From Thioalkalivibrio sp. HK1 (lineage in GTDB: Bacteria; Pseudomonadota; Gammaproteobacteria; HK1), in assembly GCA_000583135.1 (NCBI GenBank), contig JFBG01000007.1, positions 1 through 64,000 of the forward strand: 64,000 nucleotides of DNA, read 5' to 3'. Made by a program: the position numbers and the translations under genes. The notes under the pieces are model-generated. The model was given only the letters and a program-made list of their open reading frames with translations, was not told the DNA's origin and searched no databases. Position 1 is the stretch's first letter. Every line of letters starts with the position of its first letter. Below, piece after piece: positions 25,969 through 34,235 of this stretch.

Positions 25969-28900
25969 TGTCCTCGTCCGCCGAAGAGTTCGTCAAGGAT
26001 GCCGCCTTTGGTGCAGATCGCCTTGGCGAGATATCGACCGAGGCGAGTCGGCGTCGGCTTTTTGCAGCACTGAGCTCCGCAACTCAAAAGCTGGATGATC
26101 GGGAGATTCGGTTCGTCACGAACGCACTCGAACTGGAGCTGTTCGACGCACTCGATGACGAAGAGCGGACGTTGGAGCTTCGAGACATTGCCGGGAAGAC
26201 GTTTCAGATAGCAAGAACGCTCGCATGGCCGCAAGAGCCGGTAGCGGCTGCGCAGTGGCTTGTGCGATTGGGCTGTCTTGCGGTCATCGGAGATCGCTCG
26301 GCGGATTTCCGCCGCATCGTTACGGAGCGGCCGTTTCCGGTGCTACCTCTCGATTCACCGGATTGGGGCATTCGGGTTTGGTCGTCGGTCTTGGATGTTT
26401 GGTTGCACCTTTTGCGAAAACAGGGATGGGATGATCTCGATATCGTCCAAGAGCGAGTCGTCGCTCTTCGCCGTGCCCAGCAATCTGTCGAACCGGCGTT
26501 CCTGCAAGCGGCCGAGGATCGCCAGGACGTTCAACCGGCTTGGGAACTCATGGCCCAATACCATCTGGCGAAGGCCGCAGATCTGTTGGGAACCTATCTC
26601 GGGCAGGGTTCTATCGATGGGCATTACGACATCCGCGAGCAGCTCGAAGCTCAGTTCGACCGGGCAATCGGCGCATCGGCTCGCGGCCGGCTCATCGAGC
26701 TGGAGGTGATGTCTCGTCGGCTCGCGCGAGTTTCCCGCCTGATGGTCGACAACAGTATCTGGACGGTTACCCGCGCAGTTAATAGCAGGGTGACTCGATT
26801 CGTCGAGTCATTGATGGATCGCGATTCAGCCCGCCGCCCAATCTTCGAAATGCTGCCGCCGCAGAGGCGTACCTTGCGCGAAGAGGGCCTTTTGGGATCC
26901 GGTCATCGCTCTGTGGTTGTGAGTCTGCCGACATCGAGCGGTAAAACGTTCATCGCGGAGTTTCGCATTCTTCAAGCGCTGAACCAGTTCGACCAAGAAA
27001 AGGGCTGGATCGCATATTTGGCGCCCACACGCGCGCTGGTGAACCAGTTGACGGTGCGACTGCGCCGCGATTTCTCTCATCTTGGCACGGTTGTGGAGAA
27101 AGTCAGCCCGGCGCTCGAAGTGGATGGCTTGGAAGCCGGAATGCTGACCGAGGCTGACAGTGCTCAGCAGTTTCGGATATTGGTAACCACCCCGGAGAAG
27201 CTCGACCTCATGCTGCGCGGCGGGTGGGAGGAGAGGATTGGTCGCCCCCTCACGCTTGTCGTCGTGGACGAGGCGCACGGTTTGGCTTCCGATGATCGGG
27301 GGATCAAGCTCGAACTCCTTCTTGCGACCATCAACCGCGAATGCCGCTACGCTCAGTTTCTTTTGCTGACCCCCTTCATCCCCAATGGAGCGGAAATCGC
27401 CCGCTGGCTGTCGCCCGACAGCAACAAGAGCATCGACCTCGGTGTCGATTGGACGCCGAATGATCGCGTCGTGGCCATCGCGCGTGCCGAACGCGGTGAC
27501 AGCAAAGGCGATTTCAGCATATCGCTTCTCTCACGGCACACGTCTCGCAACACCCTCGATATTCCGGAGCGGATCGACTTTCAGGAAAAGCGTCCTTTGG
27601 GCTTGGCTTGGTCCGAAGTGAATGGATCGCAGGGGAAGATTGCCGCTGCGACGGCGCAGATCCTCCAAAAGCGCGGCACGGTCATTGTGCTTGCAGACAC
27701 GCCGGCGTCGACATGGCGCATCGCCGACACTTTTCGGGTTGACGAGAATAGGAGAGCGCTCGACGGCGACCTGCGACATGTGCAGCAGTTTCTCATCGAT
27801 GAGATGGGACAGGATTTCCCCCTCGCTGACCTGCTCGAATATGGCATCGGCGTTCATCACGCGGGCATGTCCGAGGACGCACGCACGCTCGTCGAGTGGC
27901 TGACGGAAACCGGTCGGCTTGGCGTTCTCGTCGCTACGACCACCATCGCGCAAGGCGTAAACTTCCCTGTCTCCGGCATCGTATTTGCAAGTCACCAGTA
28001 CCGGACGCGCAAGTTCCCCTTTCGCATCGATATGCCTCCCCAAGACTTCTGGAATATCGCCGGTCGTGCGGGCCGTGTGGACCAAGAGGACTTGGGTGTC
28101 ATCGCCCTTGCCGCGCAAGATGACAACAAGCAACAAGCACTGGGGCAGTTCATCGACTCTTCCGTTGCGGAGCTCAACTCGACGCTTATCGAGATGGTGC
28201 AATCTGTGGCTGACAAAGGTTCGCTGCTTAGATTGGAGTCGCTTTCGTATCAGCCGGGTTGGTCCGCCTTCGTTCAATATCTGGCACACACGTACCGGCA
28301 GATCGGGAACCACGAGCAGTTCGCAGAGCAAGTCGAGCAGGTTCTACGAGGCACGCTTGGCTTCCAAGCACTTCGCAAGAGCCACGAGGGATGGGCAGAC
28401 GCTTTGGTTCAGGGCGTGTACGCCTACGCGGAAAGAATCAAGGGCAAACCGCTTGCCTTGGTAGATGCAACCGGATTCTCTTGGGAATCGGTCAGCAATA
28501 CCTTGGCGAGAATTGGGCAAGAACAGTTGCCCGACGATGTTTGGTCGCCCGAGCTATTCGCCGGGAGAAAAGACGACCTCCGGCGGATGATGGGATTGCT
28601 GCTGCAAGTGCCGGAGCTTCGAGAGCCGCTCAGGGATGTCACCGGAGGCAAAAGTCCAAACGGAGACATGCTCGCCCGAATCATCTGCGATTGGGTCCAA
28701 GGGCGTCCTCTGACCGAGATGGCGACCGACTACTTTCAGCCTGACGAGAAAGAAGGCAGCGATGCCGAGGCGAATTCCGTGGACGCAATAACCAAGTGCT
28801 GCCGAAACGTGTTCGGGAGGCTGACACAAACCGCATCTTGGGGGCTATCTGCATTGCAGTCGCTCATGCTCAAAGACGACTTTGATGAGATGTCGGCAGT

Positions 28901-29162
28901 GGAGCAGCGCAGCCTGCGCAATCTTCCTGCCCGTGTGTACTACGGGGTCAACACCGACGAGGCCGTCGCTCTAAGGCTTCTCGGAGTGCCGCGAATTGCG
29001 GCGCCGAAACTCGCAAGACATCTTGGTGTCACTGCGGAAGAGCCGCTTCACCGGGTGCGTGGGCGGCTGCGAGCGACCAACGTAAGCGAGTGGACGAAGG
29101 CGATGGGCGAGCGCGGGGCTAGCTACCATCGAGTTTGGTCGATCATCGAGGGTCAGGCATGA
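25968..29162 (+). CDS. Large Ski2-like SF2 helicase of a defence operon
   Basis: An ATP-driven nucleic-acid motor of 1064 residues. About 300 N-terminal residues match nothing I know. Then come SLPTSSGKTF (K326), APTRALVNQL, TTPEKLDL, VVVDEAHGL (D434-H437), IGVHHAGMSEDAR, ATTTIAQGVNFPV and NIAGRAGRVDQED. The His-His-Ala-Gly and ATTTLAQG-type motifs place it near Ski2/HamB-type helicases. The C-terminal 350 residues are helical and include LRLLGVPRIAAPKLARHLGV, a helix-hairpin-helix-like stretch. It starts inside the kwaB stop (TGATG, GGAG 9 bases upstream) and is followed by ietA after 33 bases. No HamA (DUF1837) gene is adjacent. Confidence 0.85.
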   Translation: MSSSAEEFVKDAAFGADRLGEISTEASRRRLFAALSSATQKLDDREIRFVTNALELELFDALDDEERTLELRDIAGKTFQIARTLAWPQEPVAAAQWLVRLGCLAVIGDRSADFRRIVTERPFPVLPLDSPDWGIRVWSSVLDVWLHLLRKQGWDDLDIVQERVVALRRAQQSVEPAFLQAAEDRQDVQPAWELMAQYHLAKAADLLGTYLGQGSIDGHYDIREQLEAQFDRAIGASARGRLIELEVMSRRLARVSRLMVDNSIWTVTRAVNSRVTRFVESLMDRDSARRPIFEMLPPQRRTLREEGLLGSGHRSVVVSLPTSSGKTFIAEFRILQALNQFDQEKGWIAYLAPTRALVNQLTVRLRRDFSHLGTVVEKVSPALEVDGLEAGMLTEADSAQQFRILVTTPEKLDLMLRGGWEERIGRPLTLVVVDEAHGLASDDRGIKLELLLATINRECRYAQFLLLTPFIPNGAEIARWLSPDSNKSIDLGVDWTPNDRVVAIARAERGDSKGDFSISLLSRHTSRNTLDIPERIDFQEKRPLGLAWSEVNGSQGKIAAATAQILQKRGTVIVLADTPASTWRIADTFRVDENRRALDGDLRHVQQFLIDEMGQDFPLADLLEYGIGVHHAGMSEDARTLVEWLTETGRLGVLVATTTIAQGVNFPVSGIVFASHQYRTRKFPFRIDMPPQDFWNIAGRAGRVDQEDLGVIALAAQDDNKQQALGQFIDSSVAELNSTLIEMVQSVADKGSLLRLESLSYQPGWSAFVQYLAHTYRQIGNHEQFAEQVEQVLRGTLGFQALRKSHEGWADALVQGVYAYAERIKGKPLALVDATGFSWESVSNTLARIGQEQLPDDVWSPELFAGRKDDLRRMMGLLLQVPELREPLRDVTGGKSPNGDMLARIICDWVQGRPLTEMATDYFQPDEKEGSDAEANSVDAITKCCRNVFGRLTQTASWGLSALQSLMLKDDFDEMSAVEQRSLRNLPARVYYGVNTDEAVALRLLGVPRIAAPKLARHLGVTAEEPLHRVRGRLRATNVSEWTKAMGERGASYHRVWSIIEGQA

Positions 29163-29195
29163 TTGCCGACGACGATATCCACGTGGAGGCCACCC

Positions 29196-30194
29196 ATGGC
29201 TAGAGCCGATCTGCTGACCGACCTTGTTCGCTTTGCAATGGCTGGCGACAAGGTGAGATTTCGGAAAGTCGTCGAAGCCATCATCGCCGAGGAAAGAGCG
29301 AAGAGGCATACCGTCCTTGCCAACAAGCTGGAGGGCTTGCTCTGCGCCATGCCCGCCGATAGGGCCGCCCCGAATGGTGCAAGCACGGTGCTGGAGCAGA
29401 AGGTGTCCAACCTGCTCCAAGAGGTGATGCCCGAGCGATCATTCGACGACCTGATTTTGCCCAAGGAGGTGCTTGAGATTTCTCAAGAGGTCGCGCAGGA
29501 GCACCACCGGATTGATTTGCTGCGTTCATACAACTTGGAGCCACGCAACCGCCTCTTGTTGATCGGCCCTCCAGGGAACGGGAAGACCTCGCTGGCCGAG
29601 GCATTCGCTCACGCCCTGATGGTTCCACTATTGATCGTCCGTTACGAAGGCGTTGTCGGAACCTATCTCGGGGAAACGGCGGTTCGCTTGCATCGGCTCT
29701 TGGAACACGCCCGCACGCGGAAGTGCGTTTTGTTCTTCGATGAGTTTGAAACCTTGGGGAAGGAACGCGGCGACCGCCACGAAACGGGAGAGATCAAGCG
29801 CGTAGTCAGCTCGCTGCTCATGCAGATTGATGCGCTGCCGAGCCATGTCGTTGTCATCGGGGCAACCAATCACGCCGAACTGCTGGACCGCGCCGTATGG
29901 CGGCGGTTCCAAGTTCGCATGACATTGCCCGAACCTACGCGCGCGCGGCTTGCCGAATGGTTCGCCAAATTTGAGAAGCGAATCAACTTGCCGCTTGGCT
30001 ACACGCCAGAGACCATGGCGAAGAAGCTCTATGGAGTCAATTTCGCCGAAGCCGAAGAGTTCGGAGCAAGTGTCTTCCGGCAGTACGTGCTTGGACAGCC
30101 CTGCTCCGACATCAAGAAGATCGTGGACCGCACCCTGAAGAACTGGGCGGCGCGGACGGTCAAGGCGAAACCGCAAAATGAAGGCGATGAATAA
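29196..30194 (+). CDS. ietA: IetA-like AAA+ ATPase
   Basis: ATPase half of the IetAS pair, known from plasmid stability on an Agrobacterium Ti plasmid and from antiphage screens. The 332-residue protein has one AAA+ module: GPPGNGKTS (K130), the pore-like stretch YEGVVGTYLGET, CVLFFDEFE (D182-E183), GATNHAELLDRAVWRRF with sensor and arginine residues. A short helical N-terminal region precedes it. GGAGG lies 6 bases before the chosen ATG; the open frame begins 11 codons earlier. It overlaps the protease gene as TAATG, so the two products are made together. Confidence 0.85.
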   Translation: MARADLLTDLVRFAMAGDKVRFRKVVEAIIAEERAKRHTVLANKLEGLLCAMPADRAAPNGASTVLEQKVSNLLQEVMPERSFDDLILPKEVLEISQEVAQEHHRIDLLRSYNLEPRNRLLLIGPPGNGKTSLAEAFAHALMVPLLIVRYEGVVGTYLGETAVRLHRLLEHARTRKCVLFFDEFETLGKERGDRHETGEIKRVVSSLLMQIDALPSHVVVIGATNHAELLDRAVWRRFQVRMTLPEPTRARLAEWFAKFEKRINLPLGYTPETMAKKLYGVNFAEAEEFGASVFRQYVLGQPCSDIKKIVDRTLKNWAARTVKAKPQNEGDE

Positions 30195-32773
30195 TGGCAG
30201 ACCGCCCGCTATTGCTATTTCCAACACCGGTAACCGCCGACCGGTCTCGGCGGCGTTCAGGTTTTCCAAATATCCACAAACCGTCTATTGACAGGCAAGG
30301 CCAACGGCTTTCTCCAATTTTCACCCGACTTCAAACCGAGTTCAATGAGCGGCGTGTCGAGCTGCAGCAGACTGCCGCAGGGGCCGAACCGGAGCAGGTG
30401 CTGGTGATCGAAACGGTTGGCAGTGTCGAGAATTTCGCCAATGCCGTTAAGCGGATTGCCGGGCTCGAATGGATGGACGAATTGGATACTGACGAAATCG
30501 TGCCCGACGAGGATTTCTACAACGAACAGAATGCGGATAAGGAACTCAGCGGGCGACTCTATTTCGTCATGACCAACCAGCAGGCATTACGTGAAATGCT
30601 CTCGCTATGGAAGCGATATCAAGTGGACCCGAGTATGACCTTCGAGCATGGACTGACCAAGTTCCGCGATGTATTTAGGCATCTCAAGGATATCCGCCGG
30701 TGGGGTGTTCAAGATCGGATCAAGGAAACGGGTGCTCTTGATATTTGGTGCGAGGACTTGAAATACGACGGGGGCCGTGCCATCCGTTTCGAGATCGAAT
30801 TGTGGTTCCGAGGCGCTGACGATAAGCGCCAAGAGGCTCAAAAGCAAGTTCAGGCACTCATTGAAGGACTTGGCGGATCGTTGTTGAGAAACTGCACCAT
30901 CCCCAATATTGCCTACCACGCCTTGCTCGCGGAAATTCCTGCCAATGCCGCTCAACAAATTATTGATCATCCCGAAGTAGAGCTGATCAAGTGCGACAGT
31001 GTGATGTTTTTCAGGCCAGTTGGGCAGATGGCAGCAGGAAAACGTCTGGTTGAAGATGAGTTGTTGGATCACGAAGTAGAAGAGGTGAGTCTCCCAACAG
31101 GCGACCCTATTGTCGCAATTCTCGACGGCCTGCCTTTGACCAATCATGCGTTGCTTCAGGATCGGTTGATTATCGACGATCCGGACAATTACGCCTCGGC
31201 GTACAACATTCCGGAACGAGCGCACGGAACCGCTATGGCATCTCTGGTTGTTCGCGGCGATTTGAGTGATGACGAGCCGCCGTTGGCACGCCATGTCTAT
31301 GTGCGACCAATTATGAAACCCACCCCATCGCTTGAATCTCCGTACCCGGAACAGATCCCAGACGATATCTTGTTGGTCGATCATATTCACCGGGCCGTCC
31401 GCCGCATGTTCGAGATTGAGGGCTCGGCTGAAGCAGCGGCACCAACAATCAGAATTATCAATTTCTCCATTGGCGATCCGCACCGACCGTTTACCCAAGC
31501 ATTAAGTCCATTGGCTCGCCTTCTAGATTGGCTCAGTGTGAAGTATGGCGTTCTATTCATCATTAGTGCGGGCAATCACTCAAGGAGAATTGATACAGGC
31601 ATTCCGAAAGCGAAGTTCAATGCCTTGGCGGATAGCGATAAAGAAGCCAGTATCGTCAGAGCACTGTACAGAGATGCGCGACACCGGAAGATTTTCTCCC
31701 CAGGCGAAAGCATCAACGGTGTAACGGTAGGTGCACTCCACAATGATGCAGCCGTCGTCAGCCACATTGGCCAAGCGGTGAATCTGTTTCAAAGCCTTTT
31801 GCCCAGCCCCGCGTCCCCGTTTGGAAGCGGTTACCGAAGGGCTATCAAGCCGGACCTTCTGTTCAACGGAGGTCGAGCTCTTTACAGGACTCCCTTAGAT
31901 AACACGACGAATGCGAGTTTTGACGTTCTTCGAGTCTCGCAAGGCGCTCTTGGAAACAAGGTGGCCTCATCGAGCGCCATATCTGGCGAACTGAACAAGA
32001 CCGTCTATCTTTATGGAACCAGTAACGCCGCCGCTTTGACTTCTAGAATGGCAGCTGTATTTCATGACACACTGCTTGACATACTTGAGGAGCAATCTCC
32101 CGAAATTGAGTTTAATACGTATCTGGCTCCGTTACTCAAAGCGATGGTTATTCATGGTTGCTCTTGGGGCAAAGTTGGAGATCGACTTCAGGAAATTCTT
32201 CGGACACCAAGTAATGCTCGGCAGGTTCGGAATTGGATCAGTAATTGGCTCGGATACGGCGTGCCCGATAGCGAACGGGTTCTGTCCTGCACCGAGCAGC
32301 GGGCAACATTGCTTGGCTTTGGGCAACTCGGCGATGGAGAGGCTCACTTATTCAATTTGCCATTGCCTCCATCGTTGGGTGCGCGCAGAGAGTGGCGACG
32401 GCTGACGGTGACTCTGGCTTGGCTATCTCCGGTAGTAGCCAGCACCCAACGCTATCGCGCTGCGAGCTTATGGTTTGAAGTTCCAAGAAAAGATCTCGCA
32501 TCTGATCGACAGAATGCGGACTGGAACGCTGTTAGGAGAGGTACCGTTCAGCATGAAGTGTTTGACGGGCATCAAGCCGTTCCACTAACTGATGAAGACG
32601 CGCTAACCATCAAGGTCAATTGCCGAAAGGATGCTGGAAAAATTGATCAACCCGTAGCTTATGGAATCGCCGTGACTCTGGAAGTCGCCGAGGGCATTGA
32701 CATTGCCATCTATGAGGAAATTCGCACCCGCATTGCGTCTGCGGTTGAAGTCCGTGCAAGAGGAGAGATTTGA
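30194..32773 (+). CDS. ietS: IetS-like subtilisin-family serine protease
   Basis: Protease half of the IetAS pair, presumably controlled by the adjacent AAA+ protein. The 859-residue protein has about 300 N-terminal residues of unknown function. The S8 catalytic domain follows: D311 in VAILDGLPL, H344 in HGTAMASLVV and S610 in YGTSNAAALTS. There is no signal peptide, so it acts in the cytoplasm. Codon use is more AT-rich than in ietA or the helicase, as if it had a different origin. It is the last gene of the operon; no clear terminator follows before the CRISPR repeat. Confidence 0.87.
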   Translation: MADRPLLLFPTPVTADRSRRRSGFPNIHKPSIDRQGQRLSPIFTRLQTEFNERRVELQQTAAGAEPEQVLVIETVGSVENFANAVKRIAGLEWMDELDTDEIVPDEDFYNEQNADKELSGRLYFVMTNQQALREMLSLWKRYQVDPSMTFEHGLTKFRDVFRHLKDIRRWGVQDRIKETGALDIWCEDLKYDGGRAIRFEIELWFRGADDKRQEAQKQVQALIEGLGGSLLRNCTIPNIAYHALLAEIPANAAQQIIDHPEVELIKCDSVMFFRPVGQMAAGKRLVEDELLDHEVEEVSLPTGDPIVAILDGLPLTNHALLQDRLIIDDPDNYASAYNIPERAHGTAMASLVVRGDLSDDEPPLARHVYVRPIMKPTPSLESPYPEQIPDDILLVDHIHRAVRRMFEIEGSAEAAAPTIRIINFSIGDPHRPFTQALSPLARLLDWLSVKYGVLFIISAGNHSRRIDTGIPKAKFNALADSDKEASIVRALYRDARHRKIFSPGESINGVTVGALHNDAAVVSHIGQAVNLFQSLLPSPASPFGSGYRRAIKPDLLFNGGRALYRTPLDNTTNASFDVLRVSQGALGNKVASSSAISGELNKTVYLYGTSNAAALTSRMAAVFHDTLLDILEEQSPEIEFNTYLAPLLKAMVIHGCSWGKVGDRLQEILRTPSNARQVRNWISNWLGYGVPDSERVLSCTEQRATLLGFGQLGDGEAHLFNLPLPPSLGARREWRRLTVTLAWLSPVVASTQRYRAASLWFEVPRKDLASDRQNADWNAVRRGTVQHEVFDGHQAVPLTDEDALTIKVNCRKDAGKIDQPVAYGIAVTLEVAEGIDIAIYEEIRTRIASAVEVRARGEI

Positions 32774-32872
32774 CATAGTGAGAACGAGCACATCCGTATA
32801 GTAGATTTCAGCCTTCTGGTCATAGTGCTCTTAAATTTTGAACTCGTACAGATGAACCATGACCAAAGCGGA
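32774..32872. other. Gap between ietS and the CRISPR repeat
   Basis: About 100 bases contain no gene. A second repeat at the spacing expected for an array (about 30 bases before the repeat) is not present. TTGACA at 32770 and TATAGT at 32797 are 21 bases apart, too far for a normal promoter. Confidence 0.4.
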
Positions 32873-32908
32873 GTTGTTTCAGTACCCCATTCCCCCCATC
32901 GTATAATC
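32873..32908 (+). CRISPR. Solitary CRISPR repeat R1
   Basis: A 36-base unit beginning GTTGTTTCAG and ending CATCGTATAATC, identical to the reverse complement of 37656-37691. Its first half can pair with the anti-repeat of the tracrRNA encoded at 37774. The TATAAT at its 3' end recalls Neisseria type II-C repeats, which carry a promoter in each repeat. Neither flank has another repeat at one spacer distance, so there is no array here. It lies 62 bases past the cas2 stop codon. Confidence 0.8.
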
Positions 32909-32972
32909 AGTTTGCGCGTATCTCGCTGATATCCAAGGGCTTTTTGCCCTTGGGTGGCGAGAAAACCTGATT
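32905..32972. other. Nested stem-loop beyond cas2
   Basis: Three stacked stems share one axis: AATCAGTTT with AAA-C-CTGATT (32905/32963), TCTCGC with GCGAGA (32921/32957), and CCAAGGGC with GCCCTTGG (32933/32946) around five T. The structure covers the cas2 stop codon and begins inside repeat R1. It could end the cas operon transcript (though no T tract follows), or be the 5' end of an RNA started at the R1 promoter. Confidence 0.55.
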
Positions 32973-33315
32973 AGAACAGGTGTAGTTGGCCTGGTTTTCC
33001 GGCATTTTTTCCGGTGTCTTTTCGGGCATAGAAGCGGCGCATGTTGCCGAATTGGCGGTCGGTGACTGTCAGGATGTCCACCTTTCCGCCCGGGGGCAGG
33101 AGGTTTTGAATCTGTCCGTCGACCGTTTCGGCTTTCTCTGTCGAGTGGCAGTATTTCTGGTAGACCGAGAACTGGGACATCTCGAAGCCGAGGTTCAGTA
33201 GGTCATTTCGGAAGACGGTCGCCTGTTTGCGTTCCTTTTTGGTACCTACTGGCAGGTCGAACATGACGAAGACCCACATGATCCGGTAAGGGCTCAGGAA
33301 GGTACGCCGACTCAT
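32971..33315 (-). CDS. cas2: CRISPR-associated endonuclease Cas2
   Basis: Structural partner of Cas1 in spacer acquisition. The 114-residue protein has the ferredoxin-like core with VFVMFDLPVGTKKERK and the type II-C pattern GFEMSQFSVYQKYC. The ATG chosen overlaps the cas1 stop as ATGA; the longer frame upstream lies inside cas1. It is the last gene of the cas9-cas1-cas2 run. Confidence 0.93.
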   Translation of the reverse strand: MSRRTFLSPYRIMWVFVMFDLPVGTKKERKQATVFRNDLLNLGFEMSQFSVYQKYCHSTEKAETVDGQIQNLLPPGGKVDILTVTDRQFGNMRRFYARKDTGKNAGKPGQLHLF

Positions 33316-34223
33316 CCTGCCATTGCCTGCAGCGGATAGGGTAGTTCGGGGAGGACTACCTCGCTGACTTCCTCTTGGTAGTAGCGGGCCACTTGTCGGC
33401 ACATTTTGGCGGCGGCCAAGGATAGGGGCGGTTCTTCTTCTCCTTGCGGGATCGGGAGGTTGGTGATTGCCGCCAACTCGGATTTGGCTTCGGGGGTTAG
33501 CCTACCGCTAAGCAGGTTGACCCGAAGCGACAGGAAGTAATCGGCGATCGGGCGGTAGGGCTCCATCAGGTCGTCAACCAGATTGATCGGGTTTTGCGGA
33601 TTCTTGTGGTGCAAGCTGAAGCAAGGGTGCAGTCCGGCACTGCTGATGCCGCGCGCAACGCATGATCGCACGATGGCGTAGATGTAGTTGAGTGATGTAT
33701 TCAAGGGATCGACGTTCTCGCGATTGCGGCGAAAGCCTTTGCCGAAGAGCCTTCTCCAATAATCGCGGGCCGCTTGTGCCTCGGCATTGCCGGTATCCCC
33801 GGAGCGAACGGATGCCGCCAAACGTAGGAGACGTTCGTTACTTTCGCCGATGCTCTTGATGACCGCCGCCTGATTCTTGATCTTGCCCCGAACGATTCTT
33901 TGCCAGAGGCGTTTGCGTCTGGGTTCGCTCATATTGATCTGGGCCTGCATGACATGCAGCTGTCTACCATAACCCGCCACCGGGAGGGTCATGCTGGTGG
34001 GCAGGTAGTTACTGCCGCACATGACCAATGGAATGTTCAACTCCGCCAACTCGTTGATCAGGGCGGTGGATACCGAGCACCCCAATACCGAGATGATCAC
34101 CGAGCCAATATCATCGAGTGGAACTTGTCCGATGACCTCGGAATTCTCGCTGACTTCCATGAAGCCGCGATGCTTGCGCAAATAGCAACCCGGTTTGGTG
34201 ATCTCGACGATCTGACCGACCAT
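33312..34223 (-). CDS. cas1: CRISPR-associated endonuclease Cas1
   Basis: Integrase for new spacers. The 303-residue length is typical of type II-C. It begins with the family-type IVEITKPGCYLRKHRGFMEV. The metal-site region is present: LNTSLNYIYAIV with its upstream Glu area, SAGLHPCFSLHHKN (His) and LVDDLMEPYRPIAD (Asp/Glu). It starts 12 bases after the cas9 stop and overlaps cas2. An intact Cas1-Cas2 pair means acquisition could still be possible although no array is seen. Confidence 0.95.
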   Translation of the reverse strand: MVGQIVEITKPGCYLRKHRGFMEVSENSEVIGQVPLDDIGSVIISVLGCSVSTALINELAELNIPLVMCGSNYLPTSMTLPVAGYGRQLHVMQAQINMSEPRRKRLWQRIVRGKIKNQAAVIKSIGESNERLLRLAASVRSGDTGNAEAQAARDYWRRLFGKGFRRNRENVDPLNTSLNYIYAIVRSCVARGISSAGLHPCFSLHHKNPQNPINLVDDLMEPYRPIADYFLSLRVNLLSGRLTPEAKSELAAITNLPIPQGEEEPPLSLAAAKMCRQVARYYQEEVSEVVLPELPYPLQAMAG

Positions 34224-34235
34224 GATGAGTGACGA

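Noticed and set aside
32807..32842. A second repeat one spacer before R1
   Set aside because: Only a vague CATCCGTATAGTAG resemblance at 32791; the 5' half of the repeat is absent.
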